Positions 27,901-35,222 of a stretch of DNA of 64,000 nt are shown in pieces. Both the position numbers and the translations under genes were made by a program. How positions within the stretch are numbered: position 1 is the first letter of the stretch; every line of letters begins with the position of its first letter. Under the pieces are notes generated by a model. That model was not told the origin of the DNA. It saw only the letters and a list, made by a program, of their open reading frames with translations, and did not search any database. The stretch comes from an uncultured Saprospiraceae bacterium. Its GTDB lineage: Bacteria; Bacteroidota; Bacteroidia; Chitinophagales; Saprospiraceae. The stretch lies in assembly GCA_937950315.1 (NCBI GenBank), contig CALFDU010000017.1:17982-81981 (forward strand), written 5' to 3'.

Positions 27901-29375
27901 CATGTGGTAATGAAATTACATTGTCATTCAGTGCAGACCCAACAGAGACTAATATGATTTTCGATTGTACAACACTTGGCAATCAAATTGTAGAAATCTG
28001 GGTTACAAATGAACTTCCAGACGGCACTTTGATTCAAGCATATTGTGAGACTTTCGTAAATGTTCAAGATAACAACTTTGCATGTCCATCAGGTGGAAAT
28101 GGAGGAGGAGACCCAGGAAATGGTCAAGATCCTACTGAATTTATTGTAGAAGGAAGAATAGTTACAGAGAATCAAGTTGATGTACAAGAAGTATCTGTAG
28201 AGCTAGAAGGAGCAAACATTGCAGACTACATGACTGATGTACAAGGAGCGTACGCTTTCCCTCCTATGCCAATGGGTGGTAGTTATATCATCGATCCAGC
28301 AAAAGATATTGATCCATTAAATGGAGTTACCACTTTAGATTTGGTGTTGATTCAAAGACATATTCTTGCTCTTGAAACTTTAGATAGTCCATACAAGCAG
28401 ATTGCTGCTGATGCAAATAAAGATTACAGAATTTCATCTCTTGACCTTATTGACTTAAGAAAGTTGATCCTAGGTATTCATGATGAATTCCAAAGTAATG
28501 AGTCATGGGTTTTTGTTGATGCGCAATATACATTCCCGTTTGATGATGCACTATCAGCTATCTACCCTGAGGTTTATGATCTAACAAATCTAAACTCAGA
28601 TATGAACATTGATTTCATTGCTGTGAAAACAGGAGATGTCAACAACTCAGTACAATTCCAATTCAATGGAGACAATACTGATACTCGTACAAACAATAAG
28701 GTAGAGTTGAACATGATGACTTCTGAGTTTATCAAAGGAGATAACCAAGAGTTTTCATTGTATGCAACAGAGGACATGGAAACTTATGGATTCCAGTTCA
28801 CGATTGCAACTGACAAGTCTGTAAAAATCTTGGATGCATACTCTACAGATTTAGGAATTGATGAGAGTAATGTTGGATTCGCTTACGCAAATGAAGGATT
28901 TGTTACGGTAAGTTGGAATACGACTAGCTTGAAGAAGATTGCAGCAGGAACTAAGATTCTTACAATGGTTGCAGACATAGAACATGCTGCTAATCCAAAT
29001 ACGCAAATATCAATCAGCTCGCAGATAACATCAGCTGAATTATATACAAAGAACTATGACGTCAAGACTCCGGTGATTGTATTAGACGGTGAGCAAGGTA
29101 ACGAAATTACATACACATTTGACTTATATCAAAACAGTCCGAATCCATTCACCGGAGCAACAGAAATTGGATTTGAATTGCCTGAGGCAAGTTCAGGAAG
29201 ACTGACAATTACAGATATGAGTGGAAGAATTATCATGATAGAGAAAGGAGAATTTAACCAAGGAACCAACTGGATCACTATTTCAAAAGATCAGTTGAAT
29301 GCTTCTGGTATCCTTTACTACACATTGGAAACAAACGAATACACAGCTACCAGAAAGATGGTGGTTTTAAGATAA
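24978..29375 (+). CDS. Giant HYR-like surface protein with dockerin-like pair, cohesin-like module and T9SS type A domain
   Basis: 1465 residues from the ATG at 24978; a TTG nine bases upstream is also in frame but the ATG already gives a complete signal peptide (ends HLNAQ). The N-terminus (CSLACNGTTQVSLDVNCEA) is clearly related to that of the 7352 protein. HYR-like units follow, marked by VEDKLGP, VDDTPPVAIC, VQDKAAP and NCKAPTPYC, with a thrombospondin-3-like motif DTDNDGVLDADL. The dockerin-like pair begins at residue 1110 (DIDPLNGVTTLD; second loop DANKDYRISSLD). A cohesin-like region (about 1230-1375; TYGFQFTIATDKSVKIL) and type A sorting domain (NSPNPFTGATEIGF) close the protein. Third member of the paralogous set; surface structural role inferred. 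Confidence 0.85.
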   Translation: MVNVNYTATSLVKSVILLTLLFLGSHLNAQCSLACNGTTQVSLDVNCEALITPDMILNDQATSCPGGDFEVVVMDQGNNPIPSSPLVTAGYCDQTLYVKVIDLASGNTCWGEIIVEDKLGPVITSCPTVPVEYACSDFTEFDGPIFTDACSGIVEPILLSEVVVPLNCDPMFIQEVTRTYTAQDGKGNYAPECTVTYKLLRIDLGPPNEPFEGCPQTYTVLENNALQCGGAFSAGQTGGLILDTDTDNDGVLDADLIWDDNGNGYPDVEEFAGPTLNGVALYPTPDFYCNIGVFFDDLILPTIPGPGGGTSCVTKIMRTWYVREWWCGQEIEKTCAQIFEITDLVDPVLVCTGPITLTTNVSLNPHDSSFGSVNCGAEVAFPLPQATDNCSSTFSYDLEFPGGSVQDYQVGELIELPMGSNTVTVTVYDDCHNSNSCDITVNVVDDTPPVAICDEFTAVGLTNSGLAHVFAETFDDGSYDDCQLKKMLVRRMDNSNCDCSYPAYDDMTYLGTYDERHYYISQKEAQPFLAHAMAEAMGGFVGTMGSDDPAEGVWIAEQAFAIQSDPYMLIRNGELTVINAPGSMGASAPVDGASYNYIYELDDPCTFSSFTEFCCADVGTEQMVVFRVVDIFGNYNECMVTAEVQDKAAPTVICPPDMTVDCDMVYDVNNLDVEFGSATFSGSCDVTEDVTFTEDLSQCNQGSLKRTFTGTNGNGITTTCDQIIYFLNPDPFTEDQIEYPDDIDEDGGCFDEGNYDPDVVGSPVFLGDACDLVGANYEDQTFFFNNQQEQGCFKILRKWTVIDWCQTDANGNFVTWSHTQIIKVNNLEAPEIVCPTGPINVCTFDPDCASGDVTLTLSAQDDCTADENLEWTYYIDAFCDGTFQDTVSGYGGLADASGNYPIGTHCILWAFSDQCGNISTCSQEFTVTNCKAPTPYCLNGLAVDLMPLDTDNDGENDWGMVELWASDFDAGSFHPCGNEITLSFSADPTETNMIFDCTTLGNQIVEIWVTNELPDGTLIQAYCETFVNVQDNNFACPSGGNGGGDPGNGQDPTEFIVEGRIVTENQVDVQEVSVELEGANIADYMTDVQGAYAFPPMPMGGSYIIDPAKDIDPLNGVTTLDLVLIQRHILALETLDSPYKQIAADANKDYRISSLDLIDLRKLILGIHDEFQSNESWVFVDAQYTFPFDDALSAIYPEVYDLTNLNSDMNIDFIAVKTGDVNNSVQFQFNGDNTDTRTNNKVELNMMTSEFIKGDNQEFSLYATEDMETYGFQFTIATDKSVKILDAYSTDLGIDESNVGFAYANEGFVTVSWNTTSLKKIAAGTKILTMVADIEHAANPNTQISISSQITSAELYTKNYDVKTPVIVLDGEQGNEITYTFDLYQNSPNPFTGATEIGFELPEASSGRLTITDMSGRIIMIEKGEFNQGTNWITISKDQLNASGILYYTLETNEYTATRKMVVLR

Positions 29376-29402
29376 AGTAAGAGTTTACTGTTTTTGGGAT
29401 GG

Positions 29403-29442
29403 GACCCCTCTCTAATAAAGATTAGAGGGGGTCTTTTTTTTT
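29403..29442 (+). terminator. Terminator of the 24978 gene
   Basis: GACCCCTCTCTAAT and ATTAGAGGGGGTC (29421-29433) form a 13-bp stem with one bulge and a 4-base loop, followed by nine T. It ends 28 bases before ruvX. Confidence 0.88.
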
Positions 29443-29469
29443 ATAGGAATTTACCCAATATTTGCATCC

Positions 29470-29883
29470 ATGGCAAGGATAATGGGCATAGACTATGGAG
29501 TTAAAAGGACTGGAATATCGGTAACTGACTCTCTTCAAATAGCCGTACACCCATATAAGACGGTGCCTACAGCTCAATTATTCTCCACTCTGGAGAACTA
29601 TTTTACGGAAGAAGAAGTTGAAAAGGTAGTATTTGGCTATCCAACTCATTCTGATGGAACGGACACCTATTTGGTGAAAGACGTAAAAAAATTTGCCGAA
29701 AGGCTCAAAAAAAAGTTTTCAGAATTACAAATTGACTATCAAGATGAATCATATTCGTCTTCTGATGCCAAGGAGATTATCTTAAGATCTGGTGTCAATA
29801 AGAAAGCTCGAAAGGATAAGTCTAAAGTTGACCTGGTCAGTGCAGTTATTATTTTACAAAGATATTTAAAACATATACCTTGA
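29470..29883 (+). CDS. ruvX: Putative Holliday junction resolvase / pre-16S rRNA nuclease YqgF
   Basis: 137 residues, normal for the family. RNase H-like fold with the first catalytic Asp in MGIDYGVKRTGIS, the second acidic region DESYSSSDA (family form DExxTS) and the C-terminal Asp in KVDLVSAVIILQRYL. Acts in the cytoplasm on Holliday junctions or in 16S rRNA 5'-end maturation. Its stop overlaps the TTG start of def by 4 bases, the usual ruvX-def arrangement of Bacteroidota. Confidence 0.93.
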   Translation: MARIMGIDYGVKRTGISVTDSLQIAVHPYKTVPTAQLFSTLENYFTEEEVEKVVFGYPTHSDGTDTYLVKDVKKFAERLKKKFSELQIDYQDESYSSSDAKEIILRSGVNKKARKDKSKVDLVSAVIILQRYLKHIP

Positions 29884-30437
29884 TTTTACCAATTTATGCA
29901 TACGGTTATTCAGTTCTTAAAAAGGTTGCCAAACCCATCGAAAAGGATCATGAGAAGCTTGATGAGCTATTGAAAAACATGTGGGATACTATGTACAATG
30001 CCAATGGCGTAGGACTGGCTGGGCCACAAGTAGGAAAGTCTATCAGAATATTTTTGGTAGATACGGTTCAAATGGAAGATGTTGAAAAAGAAGTGAAGAA
30101 AGGAATTAAGAAGGCATTTATCAATGCTGAAATTTTGGAAGAAACGGGTGACTCGTGGGCTTATGAAGAAGGATGCCTCAGCATTCCTCAGATAAGAGGT
30201 GATGTAGAAAGGCAAAAGAAAATTAAGATTAAATATCTTGATGAAAACTTTGAGGAACATATCGAAGAGTATGAAGGCATCAATGCTCGTGTCATCCAAC
30301 ATGAATATGATCATATTGAGGGCAAATTGTTTACTGAAAAATTGAAGCCTTTAAAAAAGAAGATGATAAAAAGTAAATTAGAAAAGATAAAATCGGGGAA
30401 GGTTGAAACAGAATACCGAATGAAATTTCCTGGATAA
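29880..30437 (+). CDS. def: Peptide deformylase
   Basis: 185 residues; all three family motifs are present: GVGLAGPQVG, EEGCLSIP (metal Cys) and QHEYDHIEG (metal His pair and catalytic Glu). Removes the formyl group from nascent N-terminal Met. The start is TTG at 29880, giving the standard N-terminus ILPIYAYGYSVLKK; no in-frame ATG exists nearby. Translationally coupled to ruvX by the TTGA overlap. Confidence 0.95.
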   Translation: MILPIYAYGYSVLKKVAKPIEKDHEKLDELLKNMWDTMYNANGVGLAGPQVGKSIRIFLVDTVQMEDVEKEVKKGIKKAFINAEILEETGDSWAYEEGCLSIPQIRGDVERQKKIKIKYLDENFEEHIEEYEGINARVIQHEYDHIEGKLFTEKLKPLKKKMIKSKLEKIKSGKVETEYRMKFPG

Positions 30438-30492
30438 TTACTGACCTCAGTCTTGTCTTAAAAAGCTACTTTTACAAAAAAATACTTAGAAT

Positions 30493-31338
30493 ATGATGTC
30501 TTTAATGTTTATAGAGCAGATGCCAGATTTTGCCTCTTCAGCGGTATGGTTGAGTTTATTGACACTGACGTTTTTAGAAATAGTACTTGGTGTTGATAAT
30601 ATCATTTTTATATCAATCACAGCAAGTAGGTTGCCAGAAGAGCAACAGAAGAAAGCAACCAATATTGGGTTGGTATTGGCCATGTTTATGCGTATAGCGT
30701 TGTTGTTTGGTATTTCTTGGTTGATTGCCATGGAAAATCCATTTTTTAGTTTTGACTTCTTAGGCATAAAAGGGGCGTTGTCTGGACAAGCATTGATACT
30801 TATAGCTGGAGGAATTTTCTTGTTGTATAAAAGTGTCTCGGAAATACATCATAAACTGGAAGGGGATGATGGTGCAGAAGGTGGAAAAGGTAAGATGATA
30901 AGTATGCAACAGGCAATTGTTCAAATAACTTTGATCAATATTGTATTTTCATTTGATTCGATTTTGACGGCTGTCGGTATGACACAAGGCGTTGATGGTG
31001 CACTGGTGATTATGATTATTGCTGTTGTGGTTTCGGTATTGATTATGATGATATTTGCAGTGCCTGTAGGTCGATTTGTAAACAAGCACCCAACCATTCA
31101 GATGTTGGGATTGTCATTCTTAATATTGATTGGTTTTATGTTGATATTGGAAGGGGCACACCTTGGACACATGACAATAGGTGGTCAAGAATTGAGTTCT
31201 ATTCCTAAGGGGTATTTATATTTTGCCATTGCATTTTCGTTATTGGTTGAGTTTTTAAATATTCGATTGAGAAAAAATAAAAAGCCAATTCAACTTCATG
31301 GGGTTAGTGAAGACGCTAAAAAGGAAGGGATTATATAA
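30493..31338 (+). CDS. TerC-family integral membrane protein
   Basis: 281 residues with about seven hydrophobic helices. The family signature FLEIVLGVDNIIFISI lies in the first helices and the second half-repeat has INIVFSFDSILTAVGM; the Asp residues in these motifs are thought to bind metal. TerC/Alx-type proteins export manganese or act in metal and tellurite stress. The hydrophilic Gly/Asp loop (EGDDGAEGGKGK) separates the two halves. Stands 55 bases after def with no terminator, so may belong to the same transcript. Confidence 0.9.
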   Translation: MMSLMFIEQMPDFASSAVWLSLLTLTFLEIVLGVDNIIFISITASRLPEEQQKKATNIGLVLAMFMRIALLFGISWLIAMENPFFSFDFLGIKGALSGQALILIAGGIFLLYKSVSEIHHKLEGDDGAEGGKGKMISMQQAIVQITLINIVFSFDSILTAVGMTQGVDGALVIMIIAVVVSVLIMMIFAVPVGRFVNKHPTIQMLGLSFLILIGFMLILEGAHLGHMTIGGQELSSIPKGYLYFAIAFSLLVEFLNIRLRKNKKPIQLHGVSEDAKKEGII

Positions 31339-31357
31339 ATCAAAATAAATTTATCAA

Positions 31358-32182
31358 ATGGAATTTCAATTAAAAAAGCCAATCGTATTTTTTGACATCG
31401 AGGCAACAGGTTTAAATGTGCTTAAGGATAAGATTGTACAAATTGCATTGATAAAATATAAACCTGGTGTTTCTGATCCGGAAGAATTGGAAATGATGAT
31501 TAACCCAGGTATACCGATTTCTCCTGAGGCAATGAAGGTACATGGAATTACTCCGGAAATGCTAAAGAATAAACCAGGCTTTATTCAGGTGGCTCAACAG
31601 TTATATGATTTTATTGGCGATGCAGATCTTGCTGGATATAATTCAGATCGATACGATATTCCTATGCTGATGGAAGAGTTTGCAAGAGCTGGTATGGAGT
31701 TGAATATAGATAACCGAAACAATGTAGATGTACAGAAGATATTTTATATGATGGAGCCTCGTACATTAAAAGCAGCAGTAAGATTGTATTGCGGCAAGGA
31801 GCTTGAAGGAGCACACGATGCATTGGCGGATGTAAGAGCAACAGTGGATGTGCTGAAGGGCCAGTTGGAAAGATATAAAGAAGTTGATTTTGAAGATGGG
31901 GATGGATTTATTACCAAAACGCCAATTAGAAATGATATTGAAGCGTTAAGTAGTTTTACTAGGAATACAAGAACGGTTGACGCAACGCAGAGATTAAGGT
32001 ATGATGGCAATGGAACCATTGTTTTTAATTTTGGAAAATATATTGGTCAACCTGTTGCTAAACTTTTATACAAAGACAAGCAGTATTACAATTGGATCAT
32101 GGAAAAGGATTTTTCTACCCAAGTCAAACAGATCATAAAAAAGTTGGTCAAAGAATATGAAAATAGCCTGCCTACTTCTTAG
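31358..32182 (+). CDS. DnaQ-like 3'-5' exonuclease
   Basis: 274 residues. DEDDh exonuclease motifs: FFDIEATGLN (Asp/Glu pair), YNSDRYDIPML (second Asp) and HDALADVRAT (His and Asp). The C-terminal 70 residues contain FGKYIGQPVAKLLYKDKQY, a small module seen at the end of such proteins in this phylum. Probably a proofreading or repair exonuclease in the cytoplasm. The next gene starts 26 bases inside its 3' end in another frame. Confidence 0.9.
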   Translation: MEFQLKKPIVFFDIEATGLNVLKDKIVQIALIKYKPGVSDPEELEMMINPGIPISPEAMKVHGITPEMLKNKPGFIQVAQQLYDFIGDADLAGYNSDRYDIPMLMEEFARAGMELNIDNRNNVDVQKIFYMMEPRTLKAAVRLYCGKELEGAHDALADVRATVDVLKGQLERYKEVDFEDGDGFITKTPIRNDIEALSSFTRNTRTVDATQRLRYDGNGTIVFNFGKYIGQPVAKLLYKDKQYYNWIMEKDFSTQVKQIIKKLVKEYENSLPTS

Positions 32183-32942
32183 TCTTTTTTTATCAATAGT
32201 CTTGCTGGATTCTTGTGTTGAGCCTCAAGAAGGATGCTTCGATACTTTTTCTTCTAATTATAGCATTTTCGCAGATACGGAATGCGAAGATTGTTGTACT
32301 TATCCCAACCTGAATTTTACCACTCGATATCTATACGGCGAGGATACCAATGTTGATAGTTCTATTTATTACCAAAATGAAGTTGATAGTTATTTTAAGC
32401 TAAGGTCATTTTATTTGGTCATGTCACAGTTTGAGTTACATGGTGATGAAGGTGATTACTTGGTGAGAAGTAAAACAGAAGACAAACTTATCAATGATGA
32501 CTTATTGGGTTTAAAGTTTAGAACTACATCCAATAGTCCAGGTACAATTACAGTTGAGGATTCAATTAGATCCATTGATTTTACATTGGGGTTGCCGGTA
32601 GAATTGGATACTCCGAGTAGTCCAGATAATGAGTATTCAGTGATTGAGCTTTTGGTGGATTCAACATATTATGATGAGAATCTTGATCAGTTTTATAAGA
32701 TGATCGTGGAAGTAGAGGTTGATTCTATGGCTGAAACTATATTATCTTTAGGCTTTCCCACTCTAGATATGGCATTGACTGATGATGTCGTCGCGGGCAC
32801 TACTCGAGGTAATGCGTTAAATATCCAACTATCTGTGGATTTTATGCGTTTATTTGATGGTGTTCGATTTCAAGATGTAAATGAGGATGAAGCGAAAGTG
32901 TTGGTTTTGGAAAACATTGAGGAGGCCATAGAGTTTAACTAG
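32157..32942 (+). CDS. Lipoprotein related to MbnP but without tryptophan
   Basis: 261 residues with a lipoprotein signal (LLDSC, Cys about 20) and a Cys-rich start (CEDCCTYPN). The layout follows the next gene: an opening strand NLNFTTRYLYG, FKLRSFYLVMSQFELHG (compare LLESDFYISEVAL) and a C-terminal LNIQLSVDFMRLFDG (compare VKIILDHKDLMVFDG). This suggests a divergent MbnP-like copper-protein fold. It contains no Trp at all, so it cannot carry the Trp-derived kynurenine ligand of MbnP. Starts within the exonuclease gene and lies 13 bases before the MbnP gene, so it is part of that operon. Function unknown. Confidence 0.6.
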   Translation: MKIACLLLSLFLSIVLLDSCVEPQEGCFDTFSSNYSIFADTECEDCCTYPNLNFTTRYLYGEDTNVDSSIYYQNEVDSYFKLRSFYLVMSQFELHGDEGDYLVRSKTEDKLINDDLLGLKFRTTSNSPGTITVEDSIRSIDFTLGLPVELDTPSSPDNEYSVIELLVDSTYYDENLDQFYKMIVEVEVDSMAETILSLGFPTLDMALTDDVVAGTTRGNALNIQLSVDFMRLFDGVRFQDVNEDEAKVLVLENIEEAIEFN

Positions 32943-32955
32943 AAACAACAAGGTT

Positions 32956-33675
32956 ATGAAGTTAAGAATTTTAGGTTTGTTTGCGATTGCCACATTGATG
33001 GCAAGTTGTTCTGAAGAAGGGGCAGTATCTTTGAATTTTGTTGGTACCTATGATGGAGAACCATTGGTTTTGGGTGAATCTTTAAGTTACTTACCAGACT
33101 ATGAAATCAGCTTGCTTGAATCTGATTTTTACATCAGTGAAGTAGCATTGACAAGAGGCTCAGAAGTAATTACTTTAAAGGATATTGATTTTGTAGATTT
33201 TACCAATAATAATTTCACTCTTGAAAATGCGATTGCAGGGATTAATTTGACTTATGATGAAATTGAAGCAGGGACCTACGATGGAATTAGATTTGGGATT
33301 GGGGTGCCTCCTTCACAAAATACAACCAGACCAGCTGACTATCCGTCAAGTAGTCCATTGAGTAAGCCTGGTTATTATTGGTTGGCTTGGGAGAGTTTTA
33401 TTTTTAGCAAGTTTGCAGGGCAAGCGGATGGAAATGGCTTTTTCTTTCATACAGGGACGGATGAATTGTTTAGAACCTTTACCATTTCAAAAGATATCGT
33501 GATAACTGAAGACAATACAAGTACGGTTAAAATAATTCTTGATCACAAGGATTTGATGGTGTTTGATGGAAGTCTTTATGATGTGAAGGCTGTTCCGGCA
33601 AATCATGATCCATTGGAATTGGGGCCTCTTGAGAATTTTGTAAACAACTATTCATCTGCGTTTAGCGCTCAATAA
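32956..33675 (+). CDS. MbnP-family putative copper-binding lipoprotein
   Basis: 239 residues; lipoprotein signal (LMASCSEEG). Family features: opening strand VSLNFVGTYDGEPL, FYISEVAL, the aromatic block SKPGYYWLAWESF, FFFHTGTDE and a C-terminal HKDLMVFDG. In characterised MbnP a Trp in this aromatic block is oxidised to kynurenine by the partner di-haem protein MbnH and helps bind copper. Here that partner follows with no gap (its ATG starts directly after this TAA). Acts on the outer face of the envelope. The name is from motif recall and genomic pairing. Confidence 0.8.
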   Translation: MKLRILGLFAIATLMASCSEEGAVSLNFVGTYDGEPLVLGESLSYLPDYEISLLESDFYISEVALTRGSEVITLKDIDFVDFTNNNFTLENAIAGINLTYDEIEAGTYDGIRFGIGVPPSQNTTRPADYPSSSPLSKPGYYWLAWESFIFSKFAGQADGNGFFFHTGTDELFRTFTISKDIVITEDNTSTVKIILDHKDLMVFDGSLYDVKAVPANHDPLELGPLENFVNNYSSAFSAQ

Positions 33676-34773
33676 ATGAAACTATCATTATTTGGAATAT
33701 CAATATTTATTGTTCTCAGTCTAGGCGCATGTAAGGATTGTGAAGAACCAGTTGATTTAGGAGTATCACTTACTCATATTGAATATTCACCTGAAAGTTA
33801 TAGTGTAGAAGTTTTTCCAGAATTTCCAGTTTTAGAGATACCTTCAGATAATGAGTTGACTTATGATGGGATACGATTGGGTCAACATTTGTTTTTTGAT
33901 CCAATACTATCAGCAGATAGTACAATGTCATGTTCATCATGTCATTTTCCGGATAAAGCATTTACGGATAATCTAGGCGTTAGTACAGGCATAGATGGTA
34001 TAGCGGGAACAAGGAGTTCGATGTCCTTGGTTAATCAGGCTTTTTACAATACGGGTTTGTTTTGGGATGGCAGAGTGGGGAGTCTTGAAGAGCAGGCTTT
34101 GTTACCGGTGGAAGATCCTATTGAATTGCATAATAATTGGATAGAGCTGATAGATAAGCTTCAGGAGCATGAATTGTATCAAGAGTTGTTCAGAAAGGCC
34201 TTTGGGATAGAGCATAGTGGAGAAATGACCAAGGAGCTGGCGGCAAAGTCATTGGCCCAATATCAAAGAATCATTCTATCGGGAAATAGTTTGTTTGATC
34301 AAACACTAAGGGGTACATCGTCCTTGTCAGATGAAGCATTAGAGGGATTTAATATGTTTTTCGATTTTCCGGATACCAAAGATGCTGAGTGTGGTCATTG
34401 CCATCAATCACCATTGATGACAGATAATACATTTAAGAATAATGGAATCACGGGTGTTGAGGATCTGGATGACTATGTTGATAAAGGATTTGGTGCCCTT
34501 ACGGGAAATCCATTGGATAATGGAAAATTTAGGGTGCCAAGCCTTAGAAATATAGAATTAACGGCTCCATATATGCATGATGGCCGCTTTGAAACACTTG
34601 AAGAAGTGATTGATCACTATATTTCTGGAGGTCACCCATCTCCCAATAAAGACCCTCAGATAATACCTTTGACACTTAATGAAGTAGAAAAAGCGAATTT
34701 GAAGGCATTTCTTTTGACGTTGACAGATACTTCTTACCTAGATAATGAATTAATCACAAACCCATTTAATTGA
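33676..34773 (+). CDS. Di-haem cytochrome c peroxidase / MbnH-family protein
   Basis: 365 residues; lipoprotein signal (SLGACKDC). Two c-type haem sites: CSSCH at residues 86-90 and CGHCH at 239-243, spaced as in bacterial di-haem peroxidases. RVPSLRNIELTAPYMHDGRF is the C-terminal family block. Partnered with an MbnP gene, it is best read as MbnH, which uses its haems to modify a Trp of MbnP. A peroxide-reducing cytochrome c peroxidase is the alternative. Ends the operon; a weak terminator-like hairpin follows at 34883-34905. Confidence 0.85.
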   Translation: MKLSLFGISIFIVLSLGACKDCEEPVDLGVSLTHIEYSPESYSVEVFPEFPVLEIPSDNELTYDGIRLGQHLFFDPILSADSTMSCSSCHFPDKAFTDNLGVSTGIDGIAGTRSSMSLVNQAFYNTGLFWDGRVGSLEEQALLPVEDPIELHNNWIELIDKLQEHELYQELFRKAFGIEHSGEMTKELAAKSLAQYQRIILSGNSLFDQTLRGTSSLSDEALEGFNMFFDFPDTKDAECGHCHQSPLMTDNTFKNNGITGVEDLDDYVDKGFGALTGNPLDNGKFRVPSLRNIELTAPYMHDGRFETLEEVIDHYISGGHPSPNKDPQIIPLTLNEVEKANLKAFLLTLTDTSYLDNELITNPFN

Positions 34774-34882
34774 TTTTCAGTAAGTTATGAATATATTATA
34801 AAAATAAATATATTATAATATCCATTTTTTGTCTTTGATAATTGAATAAATCCTCTGCATATTTGAATTGTGAAATCAAAAC

Positions 34883-34905
34883 ACCGGAAAAAGATTCGGT
34901 TTTTT
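34883..34905 (+). terminator. Weak terminator-like hairpin
   Basis: ACCG (34883-34886) and CGGT (34897-34900) with flanking A/T pairs and a T-run to 34905. It lies 110 bases after the MbnH stop; the intervening AT-rich stretch has only a duplicated AATATATTATAA. Confidence 0.4.
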
Positions 34906-35113
34906 GGATATGTTCATGGGATTACAATTGTTAAAGGTGGGTTGCTAAGGCAGCTTTCCTTTAACAACTTTTAAAAAGAGATTGAGTTTTGTTATTATAT
35001 AGTTGGTTTTCTATTGATTGCGTAAAAGCAATAAGTTAGCATCCAGAGCTAACGTTCATGGGATTAAACTTTAAGGTAGCCGTTAGATATAAATATATCA
35101 GCGGCTATTTTTT
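34906..35113 (+). promoter_or_regulatory. Structured intergenic RNA, possible attenuator before the oxidation operon
   Basis: Successive hairpins: TTGTTAAAGG (34928-34937) with CCTTTAACAA (34958-34967), a perfect 10-bp stem enclosing GTTGC/GCAGC; GTTAGC (35035-35040) with GCTAAC (35048-35053); and the terminator at 35077-35113. CTAACG (35049-35054) can instead pair with CGTTAG (35081-35086) inside the terminator arm, so two folds exclude each other. GTTCATGGGATT occurs twice (34912, 35054). No ligand or promoter could be assigned. Confidence 0.4.
35077..35113 (+). terminator. Terminator 110 bases upstream of the oxidation operon
   Basis: TAGCCG (35077-35082) and CGGCTA (35102-35107) with an inner GATAT/ATATC stem, followed by six T. 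No gene ends here, so it ends either a small RNA or an attenuated leader. Confidence 0.7.
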
Positions 35114-35222
35114 ATGCCCAAAGGTCGCCTATTAATAGAAAGTGTTAGGTGTACGGTATGTCTTCTTTTATTTTCTTGAAAATGACTATATTGGTTTTAG
35201 TTAAACCGATAAAATAACAACA

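Noticed and set aside
34790..34818. Duplicated AATATATTATAA after the MbnH gene
   Set aside because: Low-complexity AT sequence; no further evidence of function.
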